Below are positions 38,230 through 47,515 of a stretch of DNA of 64,000 bases, in pieces (position 1 is the stretch's first letter; each line of letters begins with the position of its first letter). A model generated the notes under the pieces. That model was given only the letters and a program-made list of their open reading frames with translations, did not search any database and was not told where the DNA came from. The stretch covers positions 186,001-250,000 of the forward strand of contig JAJFLA010000049.1 in the NCBI GenBank assembly GCA_021772935.1, given 5' to 3'. The position numbers were made by a program, and so were the translations under genes. The stretch is from Gammaproteobacteria bacterium (GTDB lineage Bacteria; Pseudomonadota; Gammaproteobacteria; Xanthomonadales; SZUA-36).

Positions 38230-40357
38230 TTTGACTGGTCTCCATTAATTCCAGTACCAGATTCGGGAGGTCTTGAATATTGGCCACGCTATGGGGCAGG
38301 GGAAATGAAGTGAACAACACACCTGGCACCAGTTCCGGGTCAATGCAATGGTCACCACTCCATTTTTGAGTATTCAATTCAATCAGTTTTTTGGGTGTGC
38401 CACCAAGTGTTGTTTGCCAGGAAGCACGGTAATTTTTTTCGTAGCCGACCACCAGGTCAGGAGCTTCGGCATTGGCCAGGCCGGGGTAGATGTCATTTCG
38501 GTCAAACACCTGTCGAACCAGCGATTCACCTGTTTCCGGGTCTTGCGCCTGACGTAAATGTTCGGCAATTTCAGACTTGATCTGTTCGTTATCTGCCAGC
38601 CTGACACTACCCTGGGGTTCACGACCTAGCTGATTGATAAATATGCCATTGAGGCCCAGGGCATAGGCACGGGTTTTACTCCAGTCAACACCGACAAACA
38701 ACGAATCGGTACCGTTTTGGCCTGGTTTGAAAACCAGATAACCCTGTTCGGCAAGCCATCGATTGAGATGAACTACTTTTCGAAAAGGGGCGAAACCGTG
38801 ATCACTCAGCACTAGCAGTTGATCATTTTCATCCATGCGTTTGATGGTTTCCCCCAGTACCCGGTCTGCTTCCTGATAAATCCACTGTATGGCACCACGC
38901 GCTTTTTCGCTGGTTTGTGGATAGAGCACATTTTCTTCATCTAGACCTCGGTAAAACATATGGCTAACCCGGTCAGTCTGTACAAAAACAGTGACTGCAA
39001 GTTCTGTATTGTGAGCCTCAAGTGTGTCATACCACATGGCTTCACGTTCAGCCAGGATAGTGCTGATCATGTCGAGATAAGCTTCGTCACTAATATGCTC
39101 TTCATTGAGTGACCAGGTTTCCTCAGGCATTCCGATCGTATGGTACAAACCAATCCGGTCTGCCAGTTCTGCGGCAAACTCTGGTGGTGAGGAAATAGGC
39201 ACCGCCGGGTCGTGTGGATCAATTTGGATTGGCGAGACATAAAGCCTGAGTTTTGGATAAGACTGTACCAGGTGGAAGCGCACCATACCTGAGACGTTTA
39301 GTGGCCCGCCAATATCAAAATTGACCAGCACCCAGTCGCTCCATTGCCCCTCATGCAAGGTAAAATTAGTATCGTTGATGGCGACACGCACACCCTGGGA
39401 TTCGGGCTCGATACTAAAGGCTTGTTGCAGATGTTTGGCGTTACCTGGCGTGGCAAAGGGATCGTCTGGCCCTTCCAGTACCGTTTCAATCAAGCCCTGT
39501 CGATTAGGTCGCACCCTTTTCGTGCGACTGCTGGTTCCACTTGCTATGCGCTCGGTAGTAAACAGGGAATAAGTACCCTGGGAGCCCAGCAGGTCGGGCA
39601 CCCCCATACCCGATAGCATGTGATGTATGGGGTCTGGTGGGAAGGTCACCGGCACCCGCAATACTGCTGCGTTAGCGCCGTTCTGTTCTGCAGTCATCCA
39701 GAACGGAACGCCGATACGACGATTGCGGGTCTGGCCTCCATCCGTGGGTATCTGGAGCCCAAAGAGATTGAGATAGTATTCTGGGGCATCAGTTTCAGAA
39801 ATGGAAAAATCAGGAGCATAGGAATCGGTTGCCCGCCGGAGAAAGTCGAATATGCCATGTTCACCGGGCCCTGTCCCACTGGCAAAACTGGCCCAGGCCA
39901 CGGGGGATTGGGGTGGGTTGGAAGTACCGAGGGCCTGGAAACTACCTTCTTTGGCCAGTCTGGCAAAGTTGGGCATCAATCCTGCTTCCATCCAGTGTTG
40001 GGCCAACTGAGGATCCATGCCATCAAAACCCAGTACAATAACCCGCTGGTCAACCTGATTTGGCGCAGGCGCAGGTGCCGGGTCATAGAAAAACCAGATA
40101 AGCAGCCCAACAAAAGCCACTAGCAAACCGCCTTTTACCCGCCCGGTTTTACGAAACAGTAACTTGAATGGAAGAAAAATAATTGCCAATACAGTCAGGG
40201 CAACACCCACCAGGGCAACCCAAAGTCCTTGCAAAAAGCTGATACCGGCGCCTGGGCCAATGTAGGCATGGGCAGCAAAGGAGACCAATAGCAGCAACAT
40301 TGCCAGGGCGAGACGATAAAAGTTTGAGCGGAATGAGTACGACATGGGTTTTTTCAT
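38222..40357 (-). CDS. Membrane-anchored alkaline-phosphatase-superfamily phosphodiesterase
   Basis: 711 aa. The N-terminal part has two or three hydrophobic helices (about 10-30, 40-60, 68-85), the first ending AYIGPGAGISFL. The catalytic domain begins VIVLGFDGMDPQLAQHWMEAGLMPNFARLAKEG, with the nucleophile region SPVAWASFASGTGPGEHGIFDF, LVLSDHGFAPFRKVVHLNRW and the distal metal site SGDHCIDPELVPGVLF. This is the type I phosphodiesterase/nucleotide pyrophosphatase fold. The substrate is unknown; candidates are extracellular nucleotides, phospholipid head groups or teichoic-type polymers. The start at 40357 (MKKPMSYSF) is preferred to a GTG nine codons earlier. It is coupled to the YidC-like gene. 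Confidence 0.85.
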   Translation of the reverse strand: MKKPMSYSFRSNFYRLALAMLLLLVSFAAHAYIGPGAGISFLQGLWVALVGVALTVLAIIFLPFKLLFRKTGRVKGGLLVAFVGLLIWFFYDPAPAPAPNQVDQRVIVLGFDGMDPQLAQHWMEAGLMPNFARLAKEGSFQALGTSNPPQSPVAWASFASGTGPGEHGIFDFLRRATDSYAPDFSISETDAPEYYLNLFGLQIPTDGGQTRNRRIGVPFWMTAEQNGANAAVLRVPVTFPPDPIHHMLSGMGVPDLLGSQGTYSLFTTERIASGTSSRTKRVRPNRQGLIETVLEGPDDPFATPGNAKHLQQAFSIEPESQGVRVAINDTNFTLHEGQWSDWVLVNFDIGGPLNVSGMVRFHLVQSYPKLRLYVSPIQIDPHDPAVPISSPPEFAAELADRIGLYHTIGMPEETWSLNEEHISDEAYLDMISTILAEREAMWYDTLEAHNTELAVTVFVQTDRVSHMFYRGLDEENVLYPQTSEKARGAIQWIYQEADRVLGETIKRMDENDQLLVLSDHGFAPFRKVVHLNRWLAEQGYLVFKPGQNGTDSLFVGVDWSKTRAYALGLNGIFINQLGREPQGSVRLADNEQIKSEIAEHLRQAQDPETGESLVRQVFDRNDIYPGLANAEAPDLVVGYEKNYRASWQTTLGGTPKKLIELNTQKWSGDHCIDPELVPGVLFTSFPLPHSVANIQDLPNLVLELMETSQND

Positions 40358-40565
40358 TATTAATGAGCCGCAGGATTCTATCACGGTAGGGGTAATGACA
40401 ATAGCGGTTCAATGTCCAGAGCCATTACAATTTCAATCACAAAATCAAGGCGCAGCACCACTCTTCAGTGTGCGAGCTTGCGAATATGGTTTACTTGAAA
40501 AGGCAGGGTTCGTCTTATCCGTTAGCAATGGCCCGGTACGATACCGGATAGCCATGCAGTCCTGC

Positions 40566-41921
40566 TTATTGCAAATACCCCAAAGACTTCAGTTTTTCTA
40601 TGGTTTCTTCATCCAAACCCGCTTCCGGCAGGCTGCCGTTAGCCGCGGCACTCATCTGGTTGCAGGGATCTCCCCCCATAATCAGGGCCAGATGGTCCGA
40701 GAGTGCCGTGGCGACTGCTGGATGATCAAGGATTATGTCTGTCGTTTCCAAAGGGTCTTTTTCGACGTTGTATAACATTTCCGAAAACCCCGGCATGCAA
40801 ATCGTGATCATCTTGTGTTGTCCCTGATAGACCGCAATTTGCCGGTCGTGGGCGCCGGTCATGGACTGGGAAACACGAATTCTGTCCGGGGAAATTGGTT
40901 TGTTCAGATTGCGGCCGTCAAGTACCGGTTCAAAACCAATATTTGCCAGTGCTGCAAAGGTAGGCAGCAGGTCCACATTGCTGGCTGGAATTTCACTTCT
41001 GATACCTCGTGTGTTTTTAGGGTGGTGCAGGATGCCGGGTATGCGAATTACCTCGCGATGAACCGACGTATGTTGAACCATACCGTGGTCCATGAATTCC
41101 TCACCATGATCAGCGGTCAGGAAAACGATGGATTTTTCCATTAAGCCATTTTCTTCCAAAGTGTCCTTCAGTTGTTTGAATAAGGTGTCCGCAAAAAATA
41201 CCTGGCCATCATAGAGGTTTCTGGCACGCTCAACTTCCGCCTGATTTTCAAGCGTAAACTTACCGGTCGTTGTTTCAGGAAATTTGCCTGCATAATCCTG
41301 CTTGTAAAAATGCTCACTTCCCTCGCGTTTCACGTAAGGTGAATGGGGTACCAGAAAATGGACCCACAACAGCATTTTTTTATCACGGTTTTCTTTAATC
41401 CAGGTCTGGGTATCGGCAAGCACCTCACTGTCCTTAGCTACCTTGTAAACCACAAATTTATCCCAGCCCTGGTCAAAGTGACGCTTTGGATCAAGCTGCA
41501 GATTATTGATAAAGCCAACGGTGGTGTATCCGGCATCAGCAAATACCTTGGAAATGGTTTGCGTGTCTTCCACTTTCCAGTTGTGAAACACACGAAATGG
41601 AATCTGGCCAGAGAACGCTGATGCAAATGACGTTGGTGTCGACTGGGCGGCAGATATAAAATCATCAAATATGATGGACTCCTGTGCGAAGGCATCGATA
41701 TTTGGACTGGTTGGCCGATCGTAACCATAACTACCGAGAGCATCGGCCCGCAGGGCATCAAAACTGATAATGATGACGTTGAGATTGTCTGTGACTGGCA
41801 ATCCCAATTCCAACTTTGCTCGTTTTGTAGTTGATGGGCTGTCTTCTGACTGCCCACCACACGCTGCTATCATGATGGATGTTATTATCAGGATGCAGGT
41901 CAATTTGAGTGGTTTAAACAT
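40566..41921 (-). CDS. Sulfatase-fold lipoprotein lacking the formylglycine motif
   Basis: 451 aa. The lipoprotein signal ends at IAAC (about residue 21). The sulfatase domain has NVIIISFDALRADALGSYGYDRPTSPNID (first metal site) and FLTADHGEEFMDHGMVQHTSVHREVIRIPGILHHP (second). Where sulfatases have C/S-x-P-x-R, this protein reads STPTS, so the Arg is missing and the nucleophile would be Ser or Thr. That fits phosphoryl-transfer members (LtaS or Mdo-type) better than true sulfate esterases. It is divergent from a sulfotransferase gene across a 165-base gap. Confidence 0.8.
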   Translation of the reverse strand: MFKPLKLTCILIITSIMIAACGGQSEDSPSTTKRAKLELGLPVTDNLNVIIISFDALRADALGSYGYDRPTSPNIDAFAQESIIFDDFISAAQSTPTSFASAFSGQIPFRVFHNWKVEDTQTISKVFADAGYTTVGFINNLQLDPKRHFDQGWDKFVVYKVAKDSEVLADTQTWIKENRDKKMLLWVHFLVPHSPYVKREGSEHFYKQDYAGKFPETTTGKFTLENQAEVERARNLYDGQVFFADTLFKQLKDTLEENGLMEKSIVFLTADHGEEFMDHGMVQHTSVHREVIRIPGILHHPKNTRGIRSEIPASNVDLLPTFAALANIGFEPVLDGRNLNKPISPDRIRVSQSMTGAHDRQIAVYQGQHKMITICMPGFSEMLYNVEKDPLETTDIILDHPAVATALSDHLALIMGGDPCNQMSAAANGSLPEAGLDEETIEKLKSLGYLQ

Positions 41922-42086
41922 ATTTAACCTCCAGCCGGTATGAGACCGATCAAAAATTGAGCAACTATCTATGAGCGAAGAAACGCTGTCAAGGTTTCCG
42001 ACCCGGTTGTAGACGGCGCGGTGGTCGGGTATTGTCAGCGTGATAATAATACTACCTATAACGATGGCGAAATAGCAGAGAATTCC

Positions 42087-43187
42087 ATGACAGTAAACAA
42101 GGCATCACACGTACCCGGTGGATTACACCTGGTGAGTAAACTTGTTGCTGGCAGTACCGGTCTTTGGAAGACCCTGGGGAATATGGAAACTTCTTTGTTG
42201 GGCAAAACGCTACAGCAACAAGAGATTGAAAAGCCAGTTTTTGTCACCAGCGTCGCAAGATCGGGTACGACCATTCTAACTGAGATTATCAGTCAGCATC
42301 CGTCCATGGCCAGTCACCACTACAGTGATTTCCCCATGACCTGGATTCCATACTGGTGGAATAGTTTGCGAAGAAATTTACCTTTGCCTGAGGTTGAGCC
42401 TCAGGAAAGGGCGCACAAAGATCGCTTGATGATTACCAGTAATAGTCCTGAGGCGGTTGAGGAAGTATTGTGGATGCACTTTTTTCCAGCCGCGCACGAA
42501 CTTAGTGGCCATCATCTGATTGATGCAACGCAGAGTCACGCCAGGTTTGAGGCTTTTTACCAGGATCACATCCGTAAATTATTGATGGTAAGGGCTGGCA
42601 AACGGTATTTGGCCAAAGGGAATTACAACGTGACTCGCCTCGAATACCTGTTGAAATTGTTTCCTGATGCTCGCTTTGTTATTCCCATTCGGGAACCGGT
42701 ACAACACGTGGCTTCGTTGATAAAACAACACCGGCTATTTACCTCACAAAGTGCAGAAGACGCAAGGGTTTCAAAACAGTTAAAACTGTCGGGTCATTTC
42801 GAGTTTGGGCCTGGTCGCTGCCCGGTTATTGTTGACAGGAACCGGGTAGAGCATTACCAGCAGAGTCTTGATGATGTTGCCTGGTACGCGAGTCAGTGGG
42901 CTGATATCTATGGTTTTGTGCAGCGTCGTATAAACCAGAACCCAGCGCTTTCCGAGGCATGTTATCTGCTACCTTATGAAGTATTGTGTACTGATACTAA
43001 AGCCAGTCTGAGCAAGCTATTTTCGCATCTGGATCTGGATGATGACGTAGCTATGGATATCGTTCGGTCATACGAGACTAGGCTGACTCAGCCAAGCTAC
43101 TATCAGTCAGGTTTTTCTGCGGCTGAAGAAGCGTTAATTCACCAAATTACCGACGATGTGTCAAAGGCGCTTGGTCGTCTTGGTTAA
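42087..43187 (+). CDS. Sulfotransferase family protein
   Basis: 366 aa. The PAPS 5'-phosphosulfate loop is FVTSVARSGTTILTEIISQHP (about 51-72). The 3'-phosphate-binding part is LFPDARFVIPIREPVQHVASLIKQH (about 190-215). It is a cytoplasmic enzyme expected to transfer sulfate from PAPS to an unknown acceptor. The start at 42087 (MTVNKASHV) follows AGAG; the longer frame reads through non-coding-like sequence. A decayed copy of its last 55 codons plus downstream bases lies at 45709-45890. Confidence 0.85.
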   Translation: MTVNKASHVPGGLHLVSKLVAGSTGLWKTLGNMETSLLGKTLQQQEIEKPVFVTSVARSGTTILTEIISQHPSMASHHYSDFPMTWIPYWWNSLRRNLPLPEVEPQERAHKDRLMITSNSPEAVEEVLWMHFFPAAHELSGHHLIDATQSHARFEAFYQDHIRKLLMVRAGKRYLAKGNYNVTRLEYLLKLFPDARFVIPIREPVQHVASLIKQHRLFTSQSAEDARVSKQLKLSGHFEFGPGRCPVIVDRNRVEHYQQSLDDVAWYASQWADIYGFVQRRINQNPALSEACYLLPYEVLCTDTKASLSKLFSHLDLDDDVAMDIVRSYETRLTQPSYYQSGFSAAEEALIHQITDDVSKALGRLG

Positions 43188-43300
43188 CGGGTTGTAATTC
43201 AGTATTGATTCTTCAGAGAGGACCAGCATTCGCAGTTTTTTGAGCAACCAAGAGTAGGCGCCCTGAGGCGAATGAATCGTATGGCACAGCTGTTGGGCGG

Positions 43301-43329
43301 TTGTAGTTTTCGTTTTTATACGTTATAAA
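43301..43329 (+). promoter_or_regulatory. Putative promoter of the large exported protein gene
   Basis: TTGTAG (43301-43306) and TATAAA (43324-43329) with 17-base spacing lie 55 bases before the ATG at 43384. The -10 matches 5 of 6 consensus bases. The surrounding TTTTATA-CGT-TATAAAA is an AT-only palindrome. Confidence 0.35.
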
Positions 43330-43383
43330 AAACCCGGAGCAGGTGTTTTCAGACTGGAACCATTCCTCGGTGTTACGTGTTTT

Positions 43384-45597
43384 ATGCAAGTAACTCAAGA
43401 CAATCAACGTTGTGATGCTGACCCTGGCGATCACTTTCCGGACAAGTTTTTTGATCCTGTTCTGCTTCTGTTGTGTATTGTTTTTTTGCTCGTGCCTGTG
43501 ACTGGGTTTCCAGAAAATGAGCCGCCAACGGACATCCCTGCACCGGTGCAAGACGGAATTCGCCATTCCAAAATCATTGCTGTTGACGATGACATTAAAG
43601 ATACCCCGGATGAAATACGTGATGACGAACTGCTGAATTTGATCTGTAACAAGATCAATGAGAATGGCGGAAAGGTGAAAGATGTAAAGTTGATGGTGAA
43701 TTCCTGTTTTGGCGGTGGTTTGCTGGATGACATGGAGCGTGTTTTTGGCGTTGGTGGGGCCTGTGAGGGTGTGCCCTGGGTTGGTGGTTCAGCCAGTGAG
43801 GCCAGCAAACCCGCCAGGGCCTGGAAGGATAATACGGTTATCAAATTTGATGGCGTCAAGAATGGGAATAGCAACGAAGGTTCCGTGGATGAAAAATTGG
43901 GATCAACCTGGACCGATGCGCTGGCGGGAAACAGCCACTTCAATAAGGATGGCCAAGCAGGTGTGATCCGAAATGGTAGCGCCTCAAATAATGTTCTGGA
44001 GGATTTGCAAGCAGCCGGGCAGAAAGACGCTATGGGCCCCAACGGTTTCAAGAGGGAAGAGCCACAAGTCGCCACCGGCAACAATGGTTTTGATATTCAA
44101 TGGAACATGGAAGGTGCAAAACACGAGGCGGTGCTTTTTTCAGGTGACTTCAAACGCGGTGAAGAACTGGCTTTAAATAACAGTATTGATAATATGGAAG
44201 CGGCGCTGCAAGCGACCTGGAAGAACACCCCGCATAACATCCAGTCCATCAAAGAAGGCACACTGCAGAATTTTATAGACGCCCTGGAGACTGCTGCCAA
44301 ACGACTTGATGAGAACACGCAGTTGCTGCTTTATTTCACCGCTCACGGCGGTAAGCTTTCCGACTCCAAAAAACCAAGATGTATTGGTTTCTATGACACT
44401 GATATTCTTGAAACCGCAAACTGTGCCTTTGATGTCGATGATGGTTGGTTTGATGGTCTTTTTGGTAATTATTTTTCGACGCCATCCGTATTGCCTGAAG
44501 CCACACTCGATCTTCACATCGAAGTATGTAATGGGTGTGAAGCCTGGTCTTACCTGCTTAATGGATTTCCACTGGAGTTCCCCACAATCAGCAGTCTACC
44601 GGGAGAGCCATTTACCGCACACCTGCCGGTTGAGTATTACCAGCTACGCCCCGGTTCACTGGACGCTAACGTAGTTGAAATCATTCCGCCGTTGCCCGCT
44701 ACAAACCTGCTTGCTCACTCAAATGCACTTATTCCAGGCGGGTCACTGGTGCTTTCCGATATGGACATTGATAGCGGCCCGATTAGCCAGTTGATGGGCA
44801 GCCAGGTATTGTTGCCCGGGCAAAGTGCGGCTTTTTATGACATCGACCGCGATGGTGAGGGTGTTTTTGTAGAACTGCTTGATAACGGGCTGGCTGTTGT
44901 TTATATGTTTTCCCATAACCGTGACGGGACCGGCCAATCCTGGATGACAGGTCTGGGCCGACAGGAAGGCAACGGCATTTTGGTGCACGAATTGCAGATG
45001 CCAAGCGGAGCAAACTTTGGTACGGGGTTTGACCCGGCTGATGTGGTGCGTACCGATTTCGGTTCATTATTTTTACGGCTACCGGCCTGTGGGGCCAGCG
45101 ATGTACCCGGCAGCCTGTTCATCTATCCTGAAACGGCCACCAATTATGAAGACCTGCAGAGTTTTAATTACACCCAACTCGATCTGCTGGTGGATTGTGA
45201 CACAGGTGCCGGTTCAGTGAATGCCGGTTGGTCGGGTTCTTACTACGACCCCAGCCACGACGGTGAAGGCATGATTGTGCAGGTACTGACCAATGAGCTG
45301 GTTGTTGTGATGTGGTTCACCTACGATAGCAACGGCAACCAGATGTGGATGCAGGGTATCGGTACGATTGTTGGCAATACATTGACCATCGACAACCTCA
45401 ACACCACCTCGGGCACAATGTGGGGTTCCGGCTTTGACCCGAGCGCAACTCAGACCTCGCCATGGGGTACGTTGACCATGGTGTTCAACAGTTGCGGACA
45501 GGCCACGGTGAACTACGTGTCCAGTGCTGGCTTTGGCAGCGGCACATTTGACATGATTCGGCTGACCCAGCTAATGGGTATCACTTGTGCAGAATAA
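43384..45597 (+). CDS. Large exported protein with caspase/C13-like motifs and two C-terminal beta repeats
   Basis: 737 aa of unknown function. A hydrophobic segment at about 25-42 probably acts as signal or anchor. Clan CD-like elements appear in an unusual order: VKLMVNSCFGGGLLDDM (Cys108) first, then HEAVLFSGD (about 247-255) and LLLYFTAHGGKLSD (His321), then LHIEVCNGCEAW (Cys382, Cys385). The C-terminal part has two related repeats of about 120 aa. Their cores are FYDIDRDGEGVFVELLDNGLAVVYMFSH and YYDPSHDGEGMIVQVLTNELVVVMWFTY, each followed by QSWM/QMWM, G.GF DPAD/DPSA and a late Cys. This repeat resembles a domain common in secreted gammaproteobacterial proteins. The gene stands alone between the sulfotransferase gene and its decayed copy. 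Confidence 0.75.
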   Translation: MQVTQDNQRCDADPGDHFPDKFFDPVLLLLCIVFLLVPVTGFPENEPPTDIPAPVQDGIRHSKIIAVDDDIKDTPDEIRDDELLNLICNKINENGGKVKDVKLMVNSCFGGGLLDDMERVFGVGGACEGVPWVGGSASEASKPARAWKDNTVIKFDGVKNGNSNEGSVDEKLGSTWTDALAGNSHFNKDGQAGVIRNGSASNNVLEDLQAAGQKDAMGPNGFKREEPQVATGNNGFDIQWNMEGAKHEAVLFSGDFKRGEELALNNSIDNMEAALQATWKNTPHNIQSIKEGTLQNFIDALETAAKRLDENTQLLLYFTAHGGKLSDSKKPRCIGFYDTDILETANCAFDVDDGWFDGLFGNYFSTPSVLPEATLDLHIEVCNGCEAWSYLLNGFPLEFPTISSLPGEPFTAHLPVEYYQLRPGSLDANVVEIIPPLPATNLLAHSNALIPGGSLVLSDMDIDSGPISQLMGSQVLLPGQSAAFYDIDRDGEGVFVELLDNGLAVVYMFSHNRDGTGQSWMTGLGRQEGNGILVHELQMPSGANFGTGFDPADVVRTDFGSLFLRLPACGASDVPGSLFIYPETATNYEDLQSFNYTQLDLLVDCDTGAGSVNAGWSGSYYDPSHDGEGMIVQVLTNELVVVMWFTYDSNGNQMWMQGIGTIVGNTLTIDNLNTTSGTMWGSGFDPSATQTSPWGTLTMVFNSCGQATVNYVSSAGFGSGTFDMIRLTQLMGITCAE

Positions 45598-45708
45598 TAT
45601 CCAGGCCAGCCGGGTCCGTTTGTTATTCTAAGTTGCAGATCGATTTGCTTTGAACGGGATAAACCATTTTCCCTATATAGGAACGGACTTATCTGAGGAA
45701 AATGTCGT

Positions 45709-45890
45709 GGTTCGCCCCATTATCTCTGGACCTGGATGATGACGTGGCTATGGGTATCGTTCGCTCATAGGAATCCAGGCTAATTCAACCCAGCTACTAT
45801 CAGTCAGATTCTTCAGAGGCCGCTAATCCACCAAATTACCGGCGATGTGTCAAAGGCGTTTGGTCATCTCGGTCAACGGACTGCAACTTC
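45709..45890 (+). pseudogene. Remnant of a sulfotransferase 3' end
   Basis: The bases align with 43018-43190 of the intact sulfotransferase. The remnant translates LDLDDDVAMGIVRS-stop-ESRLIQPSYYQS, then after a frameshift LIHQITGDVSKAFGHLG. The intact gene has LDLDDDVAMDIVRSYETRLTQPSYYQS and LIHQITDDVSKALGRLG. The TAC-to-TAG change, a small deletion and loss of the stop codon make it non-functional. Similarity extends weakly about 50 bases past the stop. The first half of the gene is absent. Confidence 0.85.
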
Positions 45891-45948
45891 ATGTTAATTG
45901 AACCACAGATGTCCATTCGCGGACGGAAACAGACCTCCGCCTTCTGCT

Positions 45949-45980
45949 AACAGCCAGAATTCAATCTGGTCTGTTTTTTT
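45949..45980 (+). terminator. Intrinsic terminator upstream of egtB
   Basis: AACAG-CCAGA (45949-45958) pairs with TCTGG-T-CTGTT (45965-45975) around a 6-base loop with one bulged T, followed by a run of T to 45980. It closes the segment carrying the sulfotransferase remnant. In the 643-base gap 45598-46240 the only other item is a TTGACA at 45985-45990 without a clear -10. egtB is presumably transcribed from between here and 46241. Confidence 0.75.
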
Positions 45981-46240
45981 GTTTTTGACAATCGAATATT
46001 TTTTATTTGCTGCGAAGTTTCAATGTTGGCAATGACGTTGACAACGGTGCATTTTTGCACCATCAATTTGTCGGTTTTGCACCGATGAATATTGGGAAAA
46101 ATGTGTTGATTGTTATAAAATTAGCCGCGCACGTAAGCATAGCAAGCAGCTACCGGTCGTATGGTCAGGTCGGTAAGCCAGATGTTGAAATTACCCTCCG
46201 AATATTTGGTGTGTTACCCCCTTCATTAAAGGAGTTTTTC

Positions 46241-47515
46241 ATGGGTTCTATTGCAGGCGTCATCGGTTCGAACCATGCCCAGAAACCGGTGCACGTTAAC
46301 TACACAGAAGTTCGTCTGGCAACGGTGGCACTTTGCCATTACCTCGAGCCAGAAGATTATGTAATCCAGAGCATGCCGGACGTCAGTCCAACGAAATGGC
46401 ACCTTGCGCACACCACCTGGTTTTTTGAACAATTCGTGTTGGTAAAATACCTGCCAAACTACCGTCAGTTTAATGAGCACTACCATTATCTGTTCAATTC
46501 TTACTATTACTCTGCGGGGCAGATGCACCCACGGCCCCAACGAGGACTACTTTCACGGCCATTACTTCGTGAGATCAAACAATATCGTGAGCATGTAGAC
46601 GAAGCGATGCAAGCGTTGTTACAGGCCCGCCAGGGCGAGGTGAGTCTTGAGCAAGTCGTCACGCTTGGAATTGAGCATGAGCAACAGCATCAGGAATTGC
46701 TACTGACCGATATCAAACATGTGTTTTCTTGCAACCCAATGAAGCCGGCGGTGCATCCGTGTTTAAAAATCCGTGATAAAACCGGACTGCCTGAGCATCG
46801 GTTTGTTTCCCATCCAGGCGGCCTGGGTGAAATCGGGGCGAGTGGAAAAGGGTTTTGTTTCGACAACGAACTGCCACGTCACCAGACACTGGTGCAGAAT
46901 CACACCATCGGCTCCCGGCTGATCACCAACGGTGAATATCGGGAGTTCATAAAACAGGGTGCTTATACAGACACCAGCCTCTGGTTGTCCGATGGCTGGG
47001 CTATCATCAATCAGCTCGGCTGGAACCGACCACTGTACTGGAGTGAAGACCTGTCAAGCGAATTCACCCTGGGAGGTCAACGTGATCTCGATCTTGATGC
47101 ACCTGTTGCGCATGTTAGTTACTTCGAAGCTGACGCTTTTGCACGTTGGGCTGCAGCGCGATTACCGACAGAGGCCGAATGGGAAGTTCACGCCAATGAA
47201 GAAAAAGTTGAAGGTAACCTGTTGGGGTCTGAACACTGGCATCCCCAGACTGCCCAGGCCTCGGGCAGTCAACTATTTGGTGATGTCTGGGAGTGGACTT
47301 CTTCCCCCTATATGCCCTATCCCGGATTCAAACCGCTGGCCGGTTCACTGGGTGAGTACAATGGTAAATTTATGTGTAATCAGATTACGGTACGTGGTGG
47401 CTCTTGTGTTACCGCCAGGGATCATATTCGTGCCAGTTATCGTAGTTTCTTTTACCCGGATGCCCGTTGGCAGTTTTTGGGTATCCGCTTGGCGAAAGAC
47501 GGAGTGACGTGTTGA
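46241..47515 (+). CDS. egtB: Ergothioneine biosynthesis sulfoxide synthase EgtB
   Basis: 424 aa. The N-terminal DinB-like domain supplies the iron triad: His in KWHLAHTTWFF (54/57), then His146 and His150 in EHEQQHQELLLTDIKH. The C-terminal formylglycine-generating-enzyme-like domain includes HPGGLGEIGASGKGFCFDNELPRHQ, RLPTEAEWEVHA and GDVWEWTSSPYMPYPGF. The enzyme joins hercynine to a cysteine-containing thiol with oxygen. The ATG at 46241 has AAAGGAG with 6-base spacing; in-frame codons upstream lack family similarity. Its stop overlaps the egtD start by one base. Confidence 0.95.
   Translation: MGSIAGVIGSNHAQKPVHVNYTEVRLATVALCHYLEPEDYVIQSMPDVSPTKWHLAHTTWFFEQFVLVKYLPNYRQFNEHYHYLFNSYYYSAGQMHPRPQRGLLSRPLLREIKQYREHVDEAMQALLQARQGEVSLEQVVTLGIEHEQQHQELLLTDIKHVFSCNPMKPAVHPCLKIRDKTGLPEHRFVSHPGGLGEIGASGKGFCFDNELPRHQTLVQNHTIGSRLITNGEYREFIKQGAYTDTSLWLSDGWAIINQLGWNRPLYWSEDLSSEFTLGGQRDLDLDAPVAHVSYFEADAFARWAAARLPTEAEWEVHANEEKVEGNLLGSEHWHPQTAQASGSQLFGDVWEWTSSPYMPYPGFKPLAGSLGEYNGKFMCNQITVRGGSCVTARDHIRASYRSFFYPDARWQFLGIRLAKDGVTC

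Noticed and set aside
43312-43332. AT-only hairpin TTTTATA-CGT-TATAAAA as a terminator
   Set aside because: No GC in the stem. The sequence is better explained as the -10 region of the promoter for the gene at 43384.
43431-44084. 217-aa open frame on the minus strand
   Set aside because: It lies inside the exported-protein gene in antisense. Its Ser/Pro-rich composition follows from the sense codons, and it has no ribosome-binding site or family feature.
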